Origin: Anaerolineaceae bacterium | Lineage (GTDB): Bacteria; Chloroflexota; Anaerolineae; Anaerolineales; Anaerolineaceae | NCBI GenBank assembly: GCA_003448875.1 | Contig: DLXG01000023.1 | Location: 1 to 5,878, forward strand | Direction of reading: 5' to 3' | Length of the DNA stretch: 5,878 bases | Shown here: positions 1-5,222 of the stretch, in pieces | Layout: each line of letters opens with the position of its first letter | How positions within the stretch are numbered: the first letter of the stretch is position 1 | Made by a program: the position numbers and the translations under genes | Notes under the pieces: model-generated | What the model was told of the DNA's origin: nothing | Seen by the model: only the letters and a program-made list of their open reading frames with translations | Database searches by the model: none

Positions 1-37
1 GTATAGACCCCTATCGGCTTTACCGCTGCTCGGTACC

Positions 38-754
38 TTAGAAGTACAAATCGGCGGCGGTTTGCGGCTCCATCTGTTCGTTGATCAACTCATCCAGTTC
101 GTTCAAAATTTCCAGTTTGCGGCGCACAATGTAGTTTTCCAGCCAGCGGGTCTGTTCTTCGCTGGGGAAAATGCGCACACCCAGATAGAGCATGGTTGTC
201 CCAACGCGGCGCCGGCAAACCACCCGTCCGTGAACGTCAATTGGCGTGGTGGGGGTAAGGTCAAAGCGCAGATCAACCGGTGTATTGACCAGCACATCGA
301 AACCGGGCTGATCACCGATGTAGAGCAACAAACCCGCACCGTGCAGGGAAATATCCCGCAGTGTGGCAGAGTAGATGCGATTGTTTAATTTCAACATGAC
401 CTCAACGGGACGGTCAGGCTGGACGCGCTGCTCCATGCGGTCAAACCAGAGATTGCCGTTGAAAGAAAAGTCACTCAATCTCAATTCCTGAGGGTGGGAA
501 TTGATCAATTGCGGTTTGGCCCGCACCGTTTCGGGCAGCACCCGGGAGTACAGGTAGACCGGGTCTCGCAGTGTCATACAAACTTGCAGGCGGGGAGCGC
601 GGAACGTGATGGAATCCACCCCAATTTTGATCGGCTCGATGCGTTCAATGAAGTGTACCCCTTTATAGGTGCTGACCAGATTGAGCGGCACGCGTTGAAA
701 AGCCAGCGATTTGACCGCTTGTAAAGCATCGTTCAGAAATGGGTATGACATCAC
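38..754 (-). CDS. PilZ-domain c-di-GMP receptor protein, YcgR-like architecture
   Basis: The 238-residue soluble protein probably binds cyclic di-GMP and passes the signal to a motility, pilus or exopolysaccharide target. The C-terminal half (about residues 104-212) is a PilZ domain: it has the RxxxR ligand motif (R106, R110), then D134-x-S136-x-x-G139, followed by beta strands and a closing helix (about 198-225). All key ligand residues are present, so binding should be intact. Residues 1-100 resemble the beta-rich N-terminal module of YcgR-type proteins, though I see no decisive motif there. No signal peptide or membrane segment is visible. The start is GTG at 754, directly followed by an in-frame ATG at 751. 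A strong GGGAGGTGG Shine-Dalgarno (766-758) lies 6 or 9 nt upstream of these, so either could be used. The gene stands alone, divergent from the next gene, behind a leader that carries an intrinsic terminator. The target is unknown. Confidence 0.9.
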   Translation of the reverse strand: MMSYPFLNDALQAVKSLAFQRVPLNLVSTYKGVHFIERIEPIKIGVDSITFRAPRLQVCMTLRDPVYLYSRVLPETVRAKPQLINSHPQELRLSDFSFNGNLWFDRMEQRVQPDRPVEVMLKLNNRIYSATLRDISLHGAGLLLYIGDQPGFDVLVNTPVDLRFDLTPTTPIDVHGRVVCRRRVGTTMLYLGVRIFPSEEQTRWLENYIVRRKLEILNELDELINEQMEPQTAADLYF

Positions 755-920
755 AAACCACCTCCCTGAAAATCTGGTAAAAAAATGACCCTTGCGATTA
801 GCAGGGTCACCTGGATTGGATTTTATCAGAGACGCTAAATCAGGCGACCCGATGGCGAGCGCGGCGAATAAGCACGGATAATGTGTGGAAACGAATTGGT
901 ATGAACAACTTTAACTCCAC
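755..920 (-). promoter_or_regulatory. Structured 5' leader of the PilZ gene, candidate transcription attenuator or orphan riboswitch
   Basis: From the predicted start near 920 to the PilZ start codon there are about 166 nt without a reading frame of note. In minus-strand order the RNA can form: a 5' stem-loop (920-915 with 890-885, plus an inner stem 910-906/898-894); a hairpin 853-848/844-839 with loop UCG, closed by an outer stem 861-858/836-833; and a terminator hairpin 809-803/792-786 followed by seven U. The segment 850-841 (GGGUCGCCUG) can instead pair over ten contiguous positions, one of them G-U, with 813-804 (CAGGUGACCC). That destroys both the middle hairpin and the terminator. Such mutually exclusive pairings are the hallmark of an attenuator. 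I do not recognise the conserved cores of c-di-GMP-I, c-di-GMP-II, TPP, SAM, FMN, cobalamin, glycine or other common riboswitches. Folding was done by eye. Confidence 0.6.
779..809 (-). terminator. Intrinsic terminator inside the PilZ leader
   Basis: Read on the minus strand, a 7-bp stem UGACCCU/AGGGUCA is extended by GC/GC across a single-A bulge around a UAAUC loop, and is followed at once by seven U residues (785-779). This is a standard Rho-independent terminator. It lies between the predicted promoter and the Shine-Dalgarno site, which begins only 12 nt beyond the last U. It therefore cannot be the end of an upstream gene, and would stop PilZ transcription unless the alternative pairing forms. 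Confidence 0.75.
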
Positions 921-926
921 GATTAA

Positions 927-955
927 AGTATAGCAAAAATCTCTTTCAATTTCTA
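927..955 (-). promoter_or_regulatory. Predicted sigma70-type extended -10 promoter for the PilZ gene
   Basis: On the minus strand, TATACT (932-927) is preceded by TGC, giving an extended -10 element that matches the consensus at five of six positions. A weak -35 (TAGAAA, 955-950) sits 17 bp upstream, which fits the usual need for less -35 contact when an extended -10 is present. The predicted start is G at about 920, exactly where the first leader stem begins. The surroundings are AT-rich. No mapped start is available. Confidence 0.6.
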
Positions 956-973
956 TCCTCTTGCCGACTTTTT

Positions 974-1028
974 AAGGTTAAGAAACGCAGGCTGAGGGCG
1001 TTGAGCGGTTTGTTGATTTCTTAACCTT
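974..1028. repeat. Perfect 12-bp inverted repeat in the divergent intergenic region
   Basis: AAGGTTAAGAAA (974-985) and TTTCTTAACCTT (1017-1028) are exact reverse complements separated by 31 bp. The right arm is also the first unit of the tandem 11-bp repeat array that follows. The left arm is a lone copy facing the opposite way, about 60 bp upstream of the predicted PilZ transcription start. No U-tract follows, so it does not look like a terminator. A pair of regulator binding sites serving both divergent promoters is the most natural reading. Confidence 0.65.
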
Positions 1029-1061
1029 CTGTTAGCCTGTTTATAACCCTCTTTTAGCCCA
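1018..1061 (+). promoter_or_regulatory. Four tandem 11-bp repeats, candidate PhoB/OmpR-family operator
   Basis: The hexamers TTAACC (1021), TTAGCC (1032), ATAACC (1043) and TTAGCC (1054) recur at exactly 11-bp steps, so each 11-mer fits a consensus close to YTNTTARCCYN. Direct repeats one helical turn apart are the known site type for PhoB/PhoP-class response regulators; the cyanobacterial Pho box is built from PyTTAAPyPy(T/A) units about 3 bp apart, and CTTAACCT at 1020-1027 fits it. The array ends 83 bp before the ATG at 1145, as expected for an activator site overlapping a -35 region. Candidate -10 elements are TTAAAT (1076-1081) and GATACT (1090-1095); neither is convincing. The regulator is not encoded in this window. 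Confidence 0.6.
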
Positions 1062-1144
1062 AAGTTGAGGGGTTCTTAAATCTGGTGGGGATACTTAATT
1101 TAGGGACACTTCACCAAATTAATTACGGCAGAGGATGCAGGGGA

Positions 1145-2170
1145 ATGGCAAAGAGGATTTTACTGATTGGCGGATCACTTAATCAAACCATGATGATGCA
1201 CCAGATCGCTAAGGCTTTGCCAGAACACGAATGTGTGTTCACGCCATTCTATGCCGAAGGGCTGATGGGTTGGGCAGCCGCGAAAGGATTGCTTGACTTC
1301 ACCATTCTTGGCGGCCGGCATCGCCGTGAGACCGAGGCTTATTTACAGAAGAATCGCCTGCCGGTTGATTTTGGCGGGCGGTCAGGCGGTTATGATCTGG
1401 TGGTCACGTGCACTGATTTGATTATTCAGGGCAACATCCGCAATAAACCGATTGTGCTGGTGCAGGAAGGGATGACCGAGCCGGAAGGGTTGCGCTATCA
1501 ACTGGTGAAAACGCTGCGTTTGCCGCGCTGGCTGGCAAACACGGCCGCAACCGGCCTTTCTAATGCTTACGAAGCGTTTTGTGTGGCTTCGGTCGGCTAC
1601 CGCGATTTATTTATCCGCAAAGGTATTCATCCTGAAAAAATCTTTGTGACCGGCATCCCCAATTACGATAACATCCGCCAGTATCTTGAAAATGACTTCC
1701 CCTATCGTGGGTACGTGCTGGCGGCCACTTCTGCCAGCCGTGAGACCGGCAAACTGCATAACCGTCTGGCTTTTTTGCAGCGCGCCCTGCAGATTGCGAA
1801 TGGCAAACCCTTATTTATCAAACTCCATCCCAATGAAAACGTTGAATTGGCCATGCTGGAGATCAAGTTGGTAGCCCCTCAGGCGCGTGTGTTCACGGAT
1901 GGTAATGTGCACCACATGATTGCCAATTGCGATGCCCTGGTGGCTGAGAATTCCACCGTGATTTATACGGCGCTGGCGCTGGGAAAGCCGATTTATGCTG
2001 AGGCAAATGTGGATCAGCTGCGCCGGCTACTGCCACTCCAAAACGGCGGCACCTCGGCGGAAAAAATTGCCAATGTCTGCCGCTATATCCTCGCTCTGCC
2101 GGAGCGCAAGCGCCGCAAGGTGATGCGCCGTTATCGCTTACAACTTGCGCGTCAGGCTTCGCATAGTTAG
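1145..2170 (+). CDS. GT-B-fold glycosyltransferase / CDP-glycerol glycerophosphotransferase-like protein
   Basis: The 341-residue cytoplasmic protein probably transfers a sugar or glycerophosphate unit from a nucleotide donor; donor and acceptor cannot be read from the sequence. It starts with a Rossmann-type strand and glycine turn (KRILLIGGS, residues 3-11). The C-terminal half has the pattern of TagF, capsule-synthesis and UDP-GlcNAc 2-epimerase-like GT-B enzymes: VTGIPN (168-173), FIKLHPN (224-230) with H228 and P229, and ENSTVIYTALALGKP (268-282), whose E268/S270 lie where these folds hold the donor phosphates. No membrane segment is evident; the C-terminus is basic (RKRRKVMRRYR), which could bind membrane. 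I chose ATG 1145 because the conserved strand begins right after it and an AGAGG (1130-1134) lies 10 nt upstream. A GTG at 1085 would add 20 unconvincing residues and overlaps the promoter region. The next gene follows after 2 nt, so the two are surely cotranscribed. Confidence 0.7.
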   Translation: MAKRILLIGGSLNQTMMMHQIAKALPEHECVFTPFYAEGLMGWAAAKGLLDFTILGGRHRRETEAYLQKNRLPVDFGGRSGGYDLVVTCTDLIIQGNIRNKPIVLVQEGMTEPEGLRYQLVKTLRLPRWLANTAATGLSNAYEAFCVASVGYRDLFIRKGIHPEKIFVTGIPNYDNIRQYLENDFPYRGYVLAATSASRETGKLHNRLAFLQRALQIANGKPLFIKLHPNENVELAMLEIKLVAPQARVFTDGNVHHMIANCDALVAENSTVIYTALALGKPIYAEANVDQLRRLLPLQNGGTSAEKIANVCRYILALPERKRRKVMRRYRLQLARQASHS

Positions 2171-2172
2171 CC

Positions 2173-3108
2173 ATGACCACCAGCGAGATCCCCATGCCTT
2201 CATCCCCTGCTCCGCGCAGCGTTGCTGAACTCTACACTGCTCTGGATTATGAGGTTTTTCGCGTTTCCGGCTGGACAGAGAGGGACTGGCGCAGACGAGT
2301 TTTGGGGAAGGCGCTGGAGAGGCCGTTGTACCGCATGGCGGAGGTGCTGGCCGGATTGGACGAGGATATTCGCCGCTTTGGATTGAACGTTGGACTGACA
2401 CGGTTTTTAGAGCAATTCACCTGCAATATCGAGTGGGCTGCCGAGCAGCCCATCCCTCAACACGGGCCGTTGATCGTGGCCTGCAATCATCCCGGCACTT
2501 TTGATGGGTTTGTATTAGCCAAACTGCTTCAGCGTGAGGATGTGTGGGTAATTGCCCGTGAGATGCCGTTGTTACGCAACTTACCGCATGTCAGTCGTCA
2601 TCTCATCTTTTCCACGCGGGATATGGCACAACGGGCAAATGTTTTACGGGAGGTCATTCAGCATTTGAAGGATGGGGGAGCGCTGCTGACTTTTCCGCGC
2701 GGTACGATTGAACCTGACCCGGCTACCATGCCCGGTGCAATGAAAGAGGTGCGATACTGGCTGCCCAGCCTTGAGCTGTGGCTGCGCAAGGTGCCGGAAA
2801 CTCGTTTGGTGATTGGCATCATCAGTCAGGTGACTGCACCGCTGGCGTTAAGGTTGGGGCGTTTGTTTTTCAGAAAGGCGTGGAATGCACAGGTGGCGGC
2901 CGAGGTGATGCAGGTGGCTTTTCAAGTATTGGCGCCGCACCGCTGGAAAGTTCAGCCGCGGGTCACTTTTTCAGCTCCGCTAAGCCTTAAAAAATTAGAG
3001 AGCGAATTGAAAGGTGAAAGAAGATTATTCCCGCTGATTCAGGCCTACATCTTACGGGCAATGGCCGAACATCAGCGTTTATTTTACGGGATTGACCTGC
3101 CTTATTGA
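2173..3108 (+). CDS. PlsC-like glycerolipid acyltransferase family protein
   Basis: The 311-residue protein has the signature of the PlsC/GPAT/LPLAT acyltransferases, which move a fatty acyl chain from acyl-ACP or acyl-CoA to a lipid hydroxyl at the inner face of the membrane. The catalytic HX4D motif is intact at NHPGTFDG (105-112; H106, D111). The second conserved block is FPRGTIEP (174-181), where the usual FPEGT glutamate is replaced by R176. A third conserved-looking stretch is LVIGIISQVTAP (212-223). Residues 1-90 form an N-terminal extension ahead of the catalytic domain. Hydrophobic runs exist, but no clear transmembrane helix. The ATG at 2173 has no visible Shine-Dalgarno and sits 2 nt after the preceding stop, so translational coupling is likely; a second in-frame ATG at 2194 is possible. 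Pairing with a GT-B-type transferase suggests a shared product such as a glycolipid or lipid-anchored polymer. The 3' end overlaps the convergent gene by 30 bp. Confidence 0.85.
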   Translation: MTTSEIPMPSSPAPRSVAELYTALDYEVFRVSGWTERDWRRRVLGKALERPLYRMAEVLAGLDEDIRRFGLNVGLTRFLEQFTCNIEWAAEQPIPQHGPLIVACNHPGTFDGFVLAKLLQREDVWVIAREMPLLRNLPHVSRHLIFSTRDMAQRANVLREVIQHLKDGGALLTFPRGTIEPDPATMPGAMKEVRYWLPSLELWLRKVPETRLVIGIISQVTAPLALRLGRLFFRKAWNAQVAAEVMQVAFQVLAPHRWKVQPRVTFSAPLSLKKLESELKGERRLFPLIQAYILRAMAEHQRLFYGIDLPY

Positions 3109-3696
3109 ACTATCCCATGTCAGGTAGAAACGCCACGGGATTGATTTCCACGGCTGAGGTACCCGCTCGATGCCAATTCGGGCGGATTGCTGAATGACAG
3201 CCCCCTCCGGCAGAGGGGCTTCTTCGATCCACAAACCAGAAGATGGGGTGGTCAGGTCGGCGCCGTTCAAACTGCCGTCAATGCCCAGCGCAGCGGTCAG
3301 TTTAGCCGGGCCGTCCGTCCAGCGCTGCGGCGGCTGACCGGCCCGGCGGCGGGCGATGATCTCGATCCCTTCGACGGGCTGTATGGCGCGGATGAGGACA
3401 GCCGCCGGGTAACCTTCTGCCATGCAAACTACATTTAGCAGCCAGTGCATTCCGTAGGTAAAGTAGACATACGCCCGTCCGGGCGGGCCGTACATGACGC
3501 TGGTACGCGGGGTGTAACCAGCGCGGGCGTGACAGGCGAGGTCTTCTTCGCCGCGGTAGGCTTCGGTTTCCACGATGAGGCCGCTGATCCGCTGACCATC
3601 CAGCAGGCGTACCAGCCGCTTGCCCAGCAGTCCCTGTGCGGCAGAAACTACATCCTGTTCGTACCAGTTTGGCGGTAAAATGGAGGGTGACGACAT
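3079..3696 (-). CDS. mpg: 3-methyladenine DNA glycosylase (AAG/MPG family)
   Basis: This 205-residue monofunctional glycosylase removes alkylated purines such as 3-methyladenine, and probably hypoxanthine, to start base excision repair. The AAG fold landmarks are all present: IVETEAY (41-47), in which E45 corresponds to the catalytic glutamate of human AAG (E125) and Y47 to Y127; H56 (human H136); YVYFTYGMH (76-84) with Y78 as the intercalating tyrosine equivalent (Y159); N88 (N169); and R103 (R182). GPAKLTAALGID (129-140) and the C-terminal PWRFYL (187-192) are also typical. The C-terminus runs slightly past the usual end, so its stop lies inside the convergent acyltransferase gene. The ATG at 3696 has no Shine-Dalgarno but has a TAGAAT -10 exactly 6 nt upstream, pointing to a leaderless mRNA. 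It is divergent from the guaB-family gene with 48 bp between starts. Function is secure. Confidence 0.95.
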   Translation of the reverse strand: MSSPSILPPNWYEQDVVSAAQGLLGKRLVRLLDGQRISGLIVETEAYRGEEDLACHARAGYTPRTSVMYGPPGRAYVYFTYGMHWLLNVVCMAEGYPAAVLIRAIQPVEGIEIIARRRAGQPPQRWTDGPAKLTAALGIDGSLNGADLTTPSSGLWIEEAPLPEGAVIQQSARIGIERVPQPWKSIPWRFYLTWDSSIRQVNPVK

Positions 3697-3702
3697 GCCC
3701 GT

Positions 3703-3708
3703 ATTCTA
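3703..3708 (-). promoter_or_regulatory. -10 element placing the mpg transcription start on its start codon
   Basis: TAGAAT on the minus strand (five of six matches to TATAAT) is followed by six bases and then ATG, so the normal start point falls at or next to the A of the start codon. No Shine-Dalgarno is present, consistent with a leaderless transcript. No good -35 is seen 16-18 bp upstream, which lowers confidence. Confidence 0.5.
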
Positions 3709-3744
3709 CAACAATCCGCATTTTTTCGGAGCAGGAGGTGCGAG

Positions 3745-5199
3745 ATGAATCTTCGCCCGCAGGTTGGTCTGACTTTTGATGATGTCTTGTTAGTTCCCAA
3801 AAAATCTTCCATCCGTTCAAGGCAGGATGTTTCTACCGAAACGTACCTGACGAAGGATATTCATCTCAATATACCGATTATTTCCGCGAATATGGATACG
3901 GTTACCGAAGCGCCCATGGCGATTGCCATCGCTCAGCAGGGTGGTTTGGGCATTCTGCATCGTTTTATGAGCATCGAGCGGCAGGCCGAGCAGGTGCGTA
4001 AGGTCAAACGGGCAGAAAGTCTGGTGGTCTTGAATCCTTTGACGATTTGCCCCTCGGCAACGATTGGCGAAGCACGCCAGCTGATGAAGGCCGAGGATGT
4101 CGGCGGGCTGGTTGTGGTGGACGAGCAAAACCGGGTGCTGGGACTGGTGGCAACCCGCGATGTGCTGCTGGCCCCGGATGAATCGGCAGCGGTCAGCACG
4201 GTGATGACCCCGCGTGAACGGCTGGTTACCGCTCAGGCGGGCGCTTCGCTTGAATCGGCCCGTCAGAAGTTGTATGAGGCGCGGGTGGAGAAACTGCCCC
4301 TGCTGGATGAGGAAGGCCGCCTGGCGGGTTTGATTACCGTGCAGGATATTATCAAGATTCAGGATCACCCCTTTGCCACAAAAGATCAGCACGGGCGTTT
4401 GCGGGTAGGTGCCGCCGTGGGGGTGCGCCCCGAAGATATGGAACGGGCGGCGGCGTGCGTTGAGGCCGGCGCGGATGTGCTGGTAGTGGATATTGCTCAC
4501 GGGCATTCTCAGCACACCCTTGAAATGGTCAGCCGCCTAAAAAAGGCTTTTGCGGGTGTTGCACTGGTGGCAGGCAACGTGGCTACCGCCGAGGGCGTGC
4601 GGGAACTGGCCGATGCCGGCGCCGATGTGGTCAAGGTAGGGGTGGGGGCCGGCTCGATCTGCATTACGCGCGTGGTGACGGGCTTTGGCGTGCCGCAACT
4701 CACCGCTGTAGCCGAATGCGCAGAGGAAGGCCACCGCCTGAATATTCCCATTATTGCCGATGGCGGGATGCGCACTTCCGGGGATGTGACCAAAGCCCTG
4801 GCAGCCGGGGCCAGCGCGGTCATGCTGGGCTCTATGCTGGCGGGTACCGATGAGGCACCGGGGGCCGAAATTGTGCGCCAGGGGCGGCGCTACAAAGTGG
4901 TGCGCGGCATGGCCTCTCTTTCAGCCAACGTGGAACGGCGCAAACTGGATAAGCCCCTGCAAGAGGAGGAATACTCCGAAGAATTGTGGAGCGAGGTCGT
5001 GCCGGAGGGGGTTGAGGCGCTGGTGCCGTACCGCGGCAAGGTGCGTGATATTCTGCATCAGATTGTGGGCGGGCTGCGTTCCGGCATGAGTTACGCCGGG
5101 GCGCATACCTTGCAGGAACTGTGGCAGAATGCCGAATTCATCCGCATCACGCCTGCTGGTCAGAAAGAATCGGGCGCGCATGATGTGGATCTGATTTAG
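3745..5199 (+). CDS. guaB: IMP dehydrogenase family protein with CBS domain pair
   Basis: The likely reaction is NAD-dependent oxidation of IMP to XMP, the committed step of GMP synthesis. The 484-residue length matches classical bacterial GuaB. Visible landmarks are FDDVLL (11-16), SANMDTVTE (47-55), a CBS pair inserted in the barrel (about 95-205), AHGHS (251-255), the active-site loop GAGSICITR (301-309) with nucleophile C306, the phosphate-binding [10 protein letters not shown] (338-347) and GSMLAG (362-367), and [13 protein letters not shown] (419-431). The mobile flap (about 388-418) is unusual. Where GuaB enzymes carry KGSxxRYF, with the Arg-Tyr pair that activates water, this protein has an unrelated charged stretch some seven residues longer. 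The glutamate typical of GMP reductase in the GMSSE segment is also absent (L392). IMP dehydrogenase remains the best call, with a CBS-containing GMP reductase or other divergent member as alternative. The start is set by AGGAGG (3733-3738), 6 nt before the ATG. Confidence 0.85.
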   Translation: MNLRPQVGLTFDDVLLVPKKSSIRSRQDVSTETYLTKDIHLNIPIISANMDTVTEAPMAIAIAQQGGLGILHRFMSIERQAEQVRKVKRAESLVVLNPLTICPSATIGEARQLMKAEDVGGLVVVDEQNRVLGLVATRDVLLAPDESAAVSTVMTPRERLVTAQAGASLESARQKLYEARVEKLPLLDEEGRLAGLITVQDIIKIQDHPFATKDQHGRLRVGAAVGVRPEDMERAAACVEAGADVLVVDIAHGHSQHTLEMVSRLKKAFAGVALVAGNVATAEGVRELADAGADVVKVGVGAGSICITRVVTGFGVPQLTAVAECAEEGHRLNIPIIADGGMRTSGDVTKALAAGASAVMLGSMLAGTDEAPGAEIVRQGRRYKVVRGMASLSANVERRKLDKPLQEEEYSEELWSEVVPEGVEALVPYRGKVRDILHQIVGGLRSGMSYAGAHTLQELWQNAEFIRITPAGQKESGAHDVDLI

Positions 5200-5222
5200 A
5201 AGAACGCAGGAGAAAGTATCCC

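Noticed and set aside
21..35. Hairpin TACCG-CTGCT-CGGTA just after the PilZ stop, as a terminator
   Set aside because: The stem is only 5 bp and no U-tract follows on the minus strand; it is too weak to call.
944..949. TTGAAA as the -35 for the PilZ promoter
   Set aside because: It is only 11 bp from the TATACT element, too close for a sigma70 -35; the extended -10 explains the promoter better.
1085..1144. GTG at 1085 as the start of the GT-B-like gene
   Set aside because: The extra 20 residues do not look like a protein N-terminus, overlap the expected promoter, and lack a Shine-Dalgarno. ATG 1145 sits right before the conserved first strand.
3086..3144. 10-bp direct repeat ACGGGATTGA at 3086-3095 and 3135-3144
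   Set aside because: Both copies are within the mpg coding sequence and encode unrelated residue contexts (SIPW and VNPV). It is most likely chance.
3302..3820. Minus-strand frame of 172 codons overlapping mpg and the guaB start
   Set aside because: It is a different frame of the mpg region with Arg/Pro/Gly-rich, low-quality translation; the mpg frame carries all catalytic residues.
3817..4515. Long minus-strand frame of 232 codons opposite the IMP dehydrogenase gene
   Set aside because: It lies wholly inside a highly conserved gene on the other strand, its translation has no recognisable domain, and it has no Shine-Dalgarno. It is a shadow frame.
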